Source of the DNA: Lachnospiraceae bacterium
GTDB lineage: Bacteria > Bacillota > Clostridia > Lachnospirales > Lachnospiraceae
Assembly: GCA_017475845.1 (NCBI GenBank)
Contig: JAFVEU010000039.1
Span: 1 to 12,853, forward strand
DNA: 12,853 nucleotides
Direction of reading: 5' to 3'
Under the pieces are notes generated by a model. That model saw nothing but the letters and a program-made list of their open reading frames with translations, ran no database searches and was not told where the DNA came from. Position numbers and translations under genes: made by a program. Below, piece after piece: positions 6,926-12,853 of this stretch (the stretch's first letter is position 1; every line of letters starts with the position of its first letter).

Positions 6926-8330
6926 AAATCCGGTTTTTTCCGTTTTGGAGATCGTGTTTTTGGTGGTCCTTGTGGGAGCAGGGATCTTTTTCCGTTACAA
7001 ATTTTATTATAAGACTGCGGAGGTGAACGAGCTCCTTAAGGAGGCAGGGCTTTTCCTTGACGGGATGTCCGAATCCTCATTTTTTACGGTTCCGTCTCCG
7101 GCAGGCACGGTAGAGGCCTATTCTGCCCTGTTCAACGTGACGGGGGTGAATGAGAATCTGGCCATGCTGCTGATCATAGGTCTTGAGGCTGTCTCCAACG
7201 TGCTTTTCTTCATCCTTGCGAAGAAGATGTTGGGGTCTTTTTACGCATTCATAAGCCTTCCGGTATTTATCATATTGGATTTTCTGGGTATCCCCATCGG
7301 AGTTTACGAGGAACTCCCGGTACTCTGCCTGCTTCTTTTCCTGGTAATGCTTTCGCTGACCAGGAAGTTTGAAGAGTTTTCGGATGAGGGACCCCTTTAT
7401 TTCAGATATGTGTTCATTGGCGTGGCTGCAGGACTTGCGATATTTATGATGCCGGGAAATGTGATAATGATCGGGCTTTCCCTTCTCCTTTCCCTGTATT
7501 TTCTTCTTTCGAAGAGAAAAATAAAGCTTTTGCCCGAATATCTCATCGCCCTTATGGCCTCTGCGGTGATATTCCTGCTCCTTATCACCATGAGGGTCAT
7601 GAATACAGCCCTTCTTCTATCGGATCTGATGAAGGGCTATATAGAACATCTTTTTGATCCCTGGGGAACCGAATATCTGGTCACCGCCATTCTTTTGATG
7701 ATCCTGTTTATCATTGAGATCATTGTGAGCGTGATGCCGGGAAAGAAGATGGAAAAAGAGATGAAGAAAAGACCTGTTTCCACCGGGGGTCTTCCGGGGG
7801 ATTTTGTGCTGCACCGGGCCGGGGATAAGGATAAGACCATTGTGGCGAGCGCCGGGAATGAGGATAAAAAGGAAGAAAAAAAGGAAGCCAGAAAGCCCGA
7901 AAAGGTAAGAAAAAGCTTCTTTGGATCAAAGGATAAGACAAAGGATAAAGCAGAGATAAAAGCTGAGGTAAAAACCGGGGAAAAAACTGAGGTGAGATCA
8001 GAGGCAAAGCCTGATATCAAGGCAGATGTTATGGTAAATGCCACAGTCGGCAAGGCAGACAGTTCCGTGGAGGTGGCAAACGCCAATGCGGCTGCTGCCC
8101 TCTATTCCGCTTCCAAAGCTGCGGATCTGGAAAAGAGCATGAAGGATGCCCTTGCAAATAAGGTTCCTCCCGTCAGCAGATTTGCAACTCCCGAAAACGA
8201 GACAGAGGAGGAAAAGCAGAAGAGGATCGCGGAATACAGGGAATATGCGGAAAATATCAATCCGAATGAACTGGAATTTGATTTCGATATTCCCTATGAT
8301 GATGATTTTGATGTGGAAGTGACATTCTGA
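6912..8330 (+). CDS. Polytopic membrane protein with a long charged cytoplasmic tail, function unknown
   Basis: From ATG 6912 the protein has 472 residues. About eight hydrophobic helices fill 8-275 (roughly 8-27, 82-104, 109-128, 131-150, 165-183, 185-200, 209-230 and 254-275). The first loop (28-81) is probably outside the cell. Residues 276-472 are hydrophilic: a K/E-rich low-complexity stretch with degenerate KAE/KTE-type repeats (about 305-375), an alanine-rich part (385-405), and a very acidic end (EFDFDIPYDDDFDVEV). The layout of helices and first loop vaguely recalls GT-C glycosyltransferases, but I see no catalytic motif, so no function is assigned. ATG 6912 with GGGGA upstream is preferred over TTG 6900. 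The stop overlaps the next ATG by one base. Confidence 0.85.
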   Translation: MEKDKNPVFSVLEIVFLVVLVGAGIFFRYKFYYKTAEVNELLKEAGLFLDGMSESSFFTVPSPAGTVEAYSALFNVTGVNENLAMLLIIGLEAVSNVLFFILAKKMLGSFYAFISLPVFIILDFLGIPIGVYEELPVLCLLLFLVMLSLTRKFEEFSDEGPLYFRYVFIGVAAGLAIFMMPGNVIMIGLSLLLSLYFLLSKRKIKLLPEYLIALMASAVIFLLLITMRVMNTALLLSDLMKGYIEHLFDPWGTEYLVTAILLMILFIIEIIVSVMPGKKMEKEMKKRPVSTGGLPGDFVLHRAGDKDKTIVASAGNEDKKEEKKEARKPEKVRKSFFGSKDKTKDKAEIKAEVKTGEKTEVRSEAKPDIKADVMVNATVGKADSSVEVANANAAAALYSASKAADLEKSMKDALANKVPPVSRFATPENETEEEKQKRIAEYREYAENINPNELEFDFDIPYDDDFDVEVTF

Positions 8331-9130
8331 TGTTTATCTTTAATAAGCCTCCGGTGATAACGGAATATGTGATCGAAAGCCATAAGCTTGGGAAAGATGA
8401 GAGGAATGTCTTTGCGGTGATCTCAGATCTCCACGAGTGCAGATTCGGAAGGGATAACGGTTTTCTTATTGAGGCATTGAATGAGATCCGGCCCGATGCC
8501 CTGATCATCGCGGGAGATCTGATAAACGCATACGCAGAAGGGGATCCTTATTTCACCATGGAGACATTAAATACGCTCCATAAGCAGTATCCTCTTATTT
8601 TTTTTGCTCCGGGAAACCATGAGAGCAAGATCCTTAAAAGACCGGTCTTTAAGAAGCAGATGCTCTGCTTTCAGAGGGAAATGGAGAAGGCAGGCCTTTC
8701 CCTGCTGAGAAACGGATACAGGGATGCATTTAACGGTTTACGGATCTATGGGCTGGAACTGGATCATGAATTTTACAGGCGCTTTGTGATAAAGAGACTG
8801 CCTGAAAAGATGCTGGAAGAGCTACTCGGCAGGGCGGAGGGAGAGAGGTTCAATATCCTTATAGCCCATGATCCGGCACACTTTCCGGATTACATTAAAT
8901 GGAAACCGGATCTGATCCTGTCGGGACATGTCCACGGAGGGCTGATAAGGATACCGGGCATTGGAGGGCTGATAGGTCCGGCATATACTCCCTTTCCCAA
9001 ATATGATTCCGGGCTCTACGAAAAGGACGGGGTTAAGATGATAGTAAGCCGCGGAGCGGGAAGCCATACCATAAACTTAAGGATAAACAATCCGCCGGAA
9101 ATACTGAAGCTGGTGATCAAAGGAATATAA
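8330..9130 (+). CDS. Calcineurin-like metallophosphoesterase, YkuE/YaeI type
   Basis: The 266-aa protein has the complete metal-binding set of the family: SDLH (D33, H35), AGDL (D63), APGNHE (N96, H97), IAHDP (H180) and SGHVHGG (H200, H202). These bind two metals and hydrolyse a phosphate ester or diester. The segment after GHVHGG (LIRIPGIGGLIGP) is typical of the YkuE/YaeI branch, some members of which act on lipids. Those proteins usually have an N-terminal membrane anchor or signal; this one begins directly with MFIFNKPPVITEYVIES and has none obvious, so it is probably cytoplasmic. The substrate is unknown. The start overlaps the upstream stop by one base (TGATG), and scpA follows after 14 bp. 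Confidence 0.92.
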   Translation: MFIFNKPPVITEYVIESHKLGKDERNVFAVISDLHECRFGRDNGFLIEALNEIRPDALIIAGDLINAYAEGDPYFTMETLNTLHKQYPLIFFAPGNHESKILKRPVFKKQMLCFQREMEKAGLSLLRNGYRDAFNGLRIYGLELDHEFYRRFVIKRLPEKMLEELLGRAEGERFNILIAHDPAHFPDYIKWKPDLILSGHVHGGLIRIPGIGGLIGPAYTPFPKYDSGLYEKDGVKMIVSRGAGSHTINLRINNPPEILKLVIKGI

Positions 9131-9144
9131 GATAAGGAAAAATA

Positions 9145-9933
9145 ATGGCAGTTGAAGTTAAGCTTGAAGCATTCGAAGGACCTCTGGACCTTCTTTTGCA
9201 TCTTATAGATAAAAACAAGGTGGATATCTACGATATTCCCATTTCCCTGATAACAGCCCAGTATATGGAATATCTGGACTCCATGGAGAAGTCTCTTAAG
9301 GAGCAGGGCTCTTCGGATTCTTCCCTAGAGCGGGGCGGTGTGCCGGTCATGGATACCATGAGCGAGTTTCTGGTGATGGCTGCGACTCTCCTTGATATCA
9401 AGTGCAGGATGCTGCTCCCCAGGCAGGTTAACGAGGAAGGGGAGGAAGAGGATCCCAGATCTGAGCTGGTACAGCAGCTTCTGGAGTACAAGGTTTATAA
9501 ATATATGTCCCAGGAGCTTAAATTCATGGAACAGGATGCCAAAAAGTCGCTTTTCAAAGGTAATACCATGCCTTCGGAGCTCTTAAACTATGAGGAAGAG
9601 ATAGATTATGAGGAGCTTTTGAAGGGGCTGTCCCTAAAGGATCTGGAAAGGATCTTCCGTGACACCATGAAGCGGCAGGAGGATAAGATAGACCCCATAA
9701 GATCCAAGTTCGGAAAGATAGAGAAAGAGGAAGTCAGTCTGGAGGACCGGACAGAAGAGCTTTTAAGGTATGCCGGTGAACATAGGAGCTTTAAGTTCAG
9801 CGAGCTTCTTACAATGTTTAAGGGAAGGCTGCAGATGGTGGTCACTTTCCTTGCGGTGCTGGAGCTGGTACGCAGTAATTCCTGGAACCTTGTGCAGGAG
9901 GAGGACGGCGGGGATATACTGATCACTGCATAG
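9145..9933 (+). CDS. scpA: Segregation and condensation protein A (kleisin)
   Basis: ScpA is the kleisin of the bacterial SMC condensin. It bridges the SMC heads, recruits ScpB, and compacts and segregates the chromosome. The 262-aa protein starts with the family signature KLEAFEGPLDLLLHLIDKNK (6-25), followed by VDIYDIPISLITAQYMEYL. A middle region has FLVMAATLLDIKCRMLLPR and an acidic linker, and a C-terminal winged helix ends with FKGRLQMVVTFLAVLELVR. A serine/glycine-rich insertion (about 53-65) between the first helices is slightly longer than in many relatives. The ribosome site AAGGA lies 6 nt before ATG 9145. scpB follows 79 bp later; smc is not in the window. Confidence 0.96.
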   Translation: MAVEVKLEAFEGPLDLLLHLIDKNKVDIYDIPISLITAQYMEYLDSMEKSLKEQGSSDSSLERGGVPVMDTMSEFLVMAATLLDIKCRMLLPRQVNEEGEEEDPRSELVQQLLEYKVYKYMSQELKFMEQDAKKSLFKGNTMPSELLNYEEEIDYEELLKGLSLKDLERIFRDTMKRQEDKIDPIRSKFGKIEKEEVSLEDRTEELLRYAGEHRSFKFSELLTMFKGRLQMVVTFLAVLELVRSNSWNLVQEEDGGDILITA

Positions 9934-10012
9934 ATATCGCGGTGGAGCGGGACCGGGAAAACAGATCCAGACAGCCGTAAATTCTTAAAGACCGGAAAGG
10001 AACATCGGGAAA

Positions 10013-10636
10013 ATGGATGAGAAAAAACTGCAGGGCATAGTGGAAGCTGTGCTCTTTACCCTGGGGAACCAGGTTGAGATAAAAAAACTGTCGGAGGTTG
10101 CCGAGGTATCCGAGGAAGAGATACTGAAGGCCGCTGACCGGCTCATAAAAAAGTATGAAAAAGACGACAGCGGGGTAATGCTGATAAGGATAAACAATTC
10201 CCTGCAGTTATGCACCAAGACCTCTCTTTATGACTATCTCATAAAGGTGGCTCATTCAAAGAAACAGCTGAGTCTTTCCGACTCTGCGCTGGAAACCCTC
10301 TCCATAATAGCCTACAAGCAGCCTGTGACCAGGCTTCAGATAGAGCATATCCGGGGAGTGAGCTGTGCCAGAGCCATAGACAAGCTTATCGAGTATGACC
10401 TTGTACAGGAGCTGGGGCGGATGAACGCACCGGGACGGCCTCTGCTCTTCGGCACCACTGACGAATTCCTCCGCTCCTTCGGGGTAAAGAGCTTAAGCGA
10501 TCTGCCTGAGCTCAATGAAGAACGGATGGAGGATTTCCGTGAGGAGGCTGAGATCGAGGCCCGGAAGGAAATGGAGGAGCAGGAGCTTAAGGGAAAGGGT
10601 GAAAGCCCCGAGAATCCCATTCCCGTGGGGATCTGA
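10013..10636 (+). CDS. scpB: Segregation and condensation protein B
   Basis: ScpB is a dimer of tandem winged helices that binds ScpA and regulates the SMC complex. The first winged helix spans about 1-80 (KLQGIVEAVLFTLGNQVEIKKLSEV at the start). The second, about 85-165, carries the signature ALETLSIIAYKQPVTRLQIEHIRGV and ends with APGRPLLFGTTDEFLRSFGVKSLSDLPEL. A charged, glutamate-rich tail follows (about 170-207), as is common in the family. The 79-bp gap from scpA contains no obvious promoter or terminator, so the pair is probably one transcript. The ribosome site is GGAAAGGAA, about 10 nt upstream. Confidence 0.96.
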   Translation: MDEKKLQGIVEAVLFTLGNQVEIKKLSEVAEVSEEEILKAADRLIKKYEKDDSGVMLIRINNSLQLCTKTSLYDYLIKVAHSKKQLSLSDSALETLSIIAYKQPVTRLQIEHIRGVSCARAIDKLIEYDLVQELGRMNAPGRPLLFGTTDEFLRSFGVKSLSDLPELNEERMEDFREEAEIEARKEMEEQELKGKGESPENPIPVGI

Positions 10637-10642
10637 TATCCG

Positions 10643-10674
10643 GAGAGCTCCGCACGTCGTGCTCTCACTGTGTT
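10643..10674 (+). terminator. Possible weak terminator after scpB
   Basis: GAGAGC (10643-10648) pairs with GCTCTC (10661-10666) across 12 nt; an inner GCAC/GTGC alternative also exists. A four-T run follows at 10672-10675. The stem is short and the T run is weak and displaced, so termination here is uncertain. Confidence 0.35.
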
Positions 10675-10728
10675 TTGCACCGCTTTGTGTAAAAAAATAT
10701 TTTCACTCTACCTATTTGGCAATTCTTG

Positions 10729-10737
10729 TGTTATAAT
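10729..10737 (+). promoter_or_regulatory. Extended -10 promoter for the carboxyltransferase gene
   Basis: TGTTATAAT is a perfect extended -10 (TG at 10729-10730, TATAAT at 10732-10737). No good -35 hexamer is seen 17 bp upstream, which the TG motif can compensate for. Arms GGCAATTC (10718-10725) and GAATTGCC (10761-10768) flank the box and could be operator half-sites or pair in DNA. A further hairpin, TTGCCG/CGGCAA (10764-10769 and 10778-10783), lies in the leader. Confidence 0.65.
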
Positions 10738-10802
10738 CAGTCCCAAATGTATTTTTTAAGGAATTGCCGTATTTTTGCGGCAAATAGGGAGGAACTGGGG
10801 AC

Positions 10803-10826
10803 ATGATCCGCAGATCCTTAGTATAA
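10803..10826 (+). CDS. Possible 7-codon leader ORF before the carboxyltransferase gene
   Basis: ATG 10803 opens a short frame, MIRRSLV, ending in TAA. It is preceded by GGGAGG (10787-10792), a good ribosome site at 10-nt spacing. The stop lies just ahead of GGAGG (10829-10833), the ribosome site of the main gene, so translation of the leader could affect it. Short frames like this also arise by chance. Confidence 0.25.
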   Translation: MIRRSLV

Positions 10827-10842
10827 ACGGAGGAAACGAAGT

Positions 10843-12264
10843 ATGAGCAATCTTACAAACAGCTCCGCCGGGCAGAGGATTCTTTCCCTGCTTGACGAGA
10901 ACAGTTTCGTGGAGATCGGTTCTGATGTCAGAGCACGCAGTACCGATTTCAACGCGAAGCCGAAGGACGCTCCCGGAGACGGTGTCATCACCGGATACGG
11001 GACTGTGGACGGAAGACTTGTATATGTCTACAGCCAGGATCCCAAGAGTCTTGGAGGGTCCATCGGAGAAATGCACGCAAAGAAGATAGTCAATATCTAT
11101 CGTCTTGCAGTGAAAACAGGCTATCCCGTTGTGGGGATCCTTGATTCCACGGGACTCAGGATCAGTGAATCCACGGATGCCCTTAATTCACTCGGAAGTA
11201 TCATGAGGGTTATGGCAAAGGCATCCGGAGTGATCCCTCAGATCACTGCGGTATTCGGAAACGCCGGCGGCGGAATGTCTGTTGTTACCGAGCTTTCGGA
11301 TTTCGTATTCATGGAGGAGAAGGGAAAGCTTTTCCTGAATTCCCCCAATGCCGTTAAGGGAAATTATGAGGAGAAGTGCGATACTTCCTCTGCTGAGTAC
11401 AAGGCAGAAGCAGGAGCAGTGGATGTGGCGGCTCCCGAGGCTGAGCTCTTTGCAAAGATCAGGGATCTTTTGTCTTATCTTCCCGACAACTGTGATGATG
11501 AAGCGGTATATTCGGAGTCAGAGGATGACCTGAACAGGGTTTCACCTGATCTTGCCTCTCTTTCAAAGGACAGCTATCAGGCGCTTTTACGCATAGCTGA
11601 TGACGGAAGGTTCTTTGAACTGAAGGCGGAGAGCGGAAAGAACCTTATCACCGGATTTATCCGCTTAAACGGTGCCACCATAGGTGTTGCCGCCAACAGG
11701 TCAGAGGATATCACGGATAAGGATGTTTCCTTAAAGAATCATCTCTCTCTTAAGGGAATGAGGAAGGCACTGAAGCTTATAGATTTCTGCGATGCCTTCA
11801 ATATTCCCATCCTTACCCTTACAAACGTTAACGGCTTCTGCACCTGCGAGAAGTCCGAAAAGCTGGGCTCCAGAGTTGCTGCAAAGCTTATCAGGGCCTT
11901 TGCCGGAGCTACTGTTCCCAAGGTTAATGTGGTGACCGGAGAGGCTTACGGAACAGCTGCCATCGTTATGAACAGCAAGGCTGTGGGCGCCGACTATGTA
12001 TATGCATGGAACAGTGCCCGTATAGGTGCGATGGACGGACGTCACGCCGCAGAGATCCTCTTTGAGGGAGAAGCTGATTCCGTTATCAGTGAAAAGGCTA
12101 AGGAATATGACGAATTACAGGGAAGCTCGGCAAGCGCTGCAGCAAGGGGTTATGTTGATACAGTGATCGATCCCCAGGATACAAGGAAATATGTGATCGG
12201 CGCTTTTGAAATGCTTTACGGAAAAAGGGTTGATTCACCGGACAGGAAACACAGCACTATTTAA
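10843..12264 (+). CDS. Carboxyltransferase-domain protein, MmdA/PccB-like
   Basis: The family's carboxyltransferase subunits move a carboxyl group between an acyl-CoA and biotin, in carboxylases or in Na+-pumping decarboxylases. The 473-aa protein has the two crotonase-like halves: N-half with DGVITGYGTVDGR (46-58), QDPKSLGGSIGEMHAKKI (65-82) and FGNAGGGMSV (138-147); C-half with LITGFIRLNGATIGVAAN (268-285), ATVPKVNVVTGEAYGTAAIVMNSK (356-379) and GADYVYAW (382-389). It is shorter than typical MmdA (about 510 aa). Two usually conserved sites differ: the GGARIQEG segment is TGLRISES (103-110), and the PGFLPG segment is NGFCTCEKSEKLG (330-342). The substrate may therefore differ or be hard to predict. 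ATG 10843 has GGAGG 9 nt upstream. The OadG-like lipoprotein next door supports a sodium-pump decarboxylase complex. Confidence 0.88.
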   Translation: MSNLTNSSAGQRILSLLDENSFVEIGSDVRARSTDFNAKPKDAPGDGVITGYGTVDGRLVYVYSQDPKSLGGSIGEMHAKKIVNIYRLAVKTGYPVVGILDSTGLRISESTDALNSLGSIMRVMAKASGVIPQITAVFGNAGGGMSVVTELSDFVFMEEKGKLFLNSPNAVKGNYEEKCDTSSAEYKAEAGAVDVAAPEAELFAKIRDLLSYLPDNCDDEAVYSESEDDLNRVSPDLASLSKDSYQALLRIADDGRFFELKAESGKNLITGFIRLNGATIGVAANRSEDITDKDVSLKNHLSLKGMRKALKLIDFCDAFNIPILTLTNVNGFCTCEKSEKLGSRVAAKLIRAFAGATVPKVNVVTGEAYGTAAIVMNSKAVGADYVYAWNSARIGAMDGRHAAEILFEGEADSVISEKAKEYDELQGSSASAAARGYVDTVIDPQDTRKYVIGAFEMLYGKRVDSPDRKHSTI

Positions 12265-12279
12265 CAAAGGAGAAGATTC

Positions 12280-12853
12280 ATGAAAAAGATTATGAAAAGA
12301 CCGGTTCTCCTTATATTTACTGCCCTGATGATCCTTATGTTATGTTCCTGCGGCAAGGAGAAGGATGACACGGAGTACAACGAGACCACAGTCAATCAGA
12401 TAACCAAGAACGTTGTGGCTCTTATGCAGAATTCCGTAAATCCCAGCATGGCAGAAAAGATCGCCAAAGCGGATGAAGAGGATCTGGAAGCCTTTGAAAA
12501 TGAGATAGCTTCCATGGGACTTTCCATCAAAGGAGATGCCTTCCAGAACGGTTACGGTTCTTATACCACGGCTGTAAACGGAGATCTGGGAGAGATCGTT
12601 AAGGTTGATGACAGTGCTGTGGTCACGGCAAATGATGGTACCATCACCAGTGATATAAAGGTTACAGGCACCAAAACATTTCCGGATGGCTCCCCCAGGA
12701 CTGCTACGGTGGAGATCCTCATGACCAGGAGAGGTACCGTGACCAGCGTAACATACAATGTTGACAGGACCTTCGGAGAGAAGATCACCAACGCCGGACT
12801 GAATACCGTTTTAGGTATGGGTACCACCTTCTGCCTGCTGATCTTTATAAGCA
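12280..12853 (+). CDS. Lipoprotein with OadG-like membrane segment, 3' end outside the window
   Basis: The 191 visible residues start with a lipoprotein signal: KK-K-R, a hydrophobic core, then LMLCSC with the lipidated cysteine at C24. A polar domain follows (about 25-165), ending in a beta-rich part (TVEILMTRRGTVTSVTYNVDRTFGE). The last residues, AGLNTVLGMGTTFCLLIFIS, match the start of OadG, the small membrane gamma subunit of Na+-translocating decarboxylases. The protein thus seems to be an extracytoplasmic domain joined to an OadG helix, anchored at the membrane beside the decarboxylase. The ribosome site AAAGGAG lies 7 nt upstream, and the gap to the carboxyltransferase gene is 15 bp, so they are one operon. 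The frame is open to the window edge; the biotin carrier and the beta subunit would be expected beyond it. Confidence 0.85.
   Translation, partial: MKKIMKRPVLLIFTALMILMLCSCGKEKDDTEYNETTVNQITKNVVALMQNSVNPSMAEKIAKADEEDLEAFENEIASMGLSIKGDAFQNGYGSYTTAVNGDLGEIVKVDDSAVVTANDGTITSDIKVTGTKTFPDGSPRTATVEILMTRRGTVTSVTYNVDRTFGEKITNAGLNTVLGMGTTFCLLIFIS

Noticed and set aside
7637..8086. Open frame of 149 codons on the - strand, rich in S, F and L
   Set aside because: It mirrors the lysine/glutamate-rich tail of the + strand membrane protein; the low-complexity codons there leave few stops on the opposite strand.
9934..10012. Promoter or terminator in the scpA-scpB gap
   Set aside because: No -35/-10 pair or hairpin with a T run is visible in these 79 bases.
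12561..12827. Open frame of 88 codons on the - strand at the right edge
   Set aside because: It lies opposite the lipoprotein/OadG-like gene, which has a clear signal, lipobox and ribosome site.

Overview
All genes in the window read on the + strand. Their set and order suggest a Clostridia genome, most likely Lachnospiraceae: a Gram-positive-type Rex regulator, fused NnrE/NnrD next to alanine racemase, adjacent scpA/scpB, and a carboxyltransferase followed by an OadG-like lipoprotein. The genus cannot be fixed from sequence alone. I see no transposase, integrase, tRNA, rRNA, CRISPR array or phage gene.

Left edge (1-511, non-coding): an array of 53-bp tandem repeats is cut by the window start. 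Each unit holds an inverted repeat. It is followed by a 9-bp hairpin, a strong rho-independent terminator for a gene off the left side, three GC-rich 24-25 bp repeats, and a consensus sigma-A promoter (TTGACA - 17 bp - TATAAT) whose -35 region is overlapped by a Rex-operator-like site.

Operon 1 (512-5436): rex, an unknown coiled-coil protein, bifunctional NAD(P)HX epimerase/dehydratase (nnr), alanine racemase (alr) and a soluble CBS/CorC protein, with gaps of 12 bp or less or overlaps. It pairs a sensor of NADH/NAD+ ratio with an enzyme that repairs damaged NAD(P)H.

Middle (5437-6355): a 190-bp non-coding stretch full of inverted repeats leads into yebC. yebC starts at GTG, and its Shine-Dalgarno lies in one arm of a 12-bp perfect inverted repeat whose other arm has alternative partners. 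This is the most switch-like structure in the window.

Operon 2 (6431-10636): an unknown 164-aa protein, an unknown polytopic membrane protein with a long charged cytoplasmic tail, a metallophosphoesterase, and the condensin kleisin/winged-helix pair ScpA and ScpB.

Right edge (10637-12853): an extended -10 promoter and a leader with a possible 7-codon ORF precede a carboxyltransferase-domain protein with unusual active-site motifs. A lipoprotein follows that becomes an OadG-like membrane segment just as the window ends. This looks like the start of a biotin-dependent, Na+-pumping decarboxylase cluster or a related carboxylase.

I did not find a clearly new multi-gene system. The best candidates for something undescribed are the 53-bp array, the yebC leader and the two unknown proteins of operon 2.
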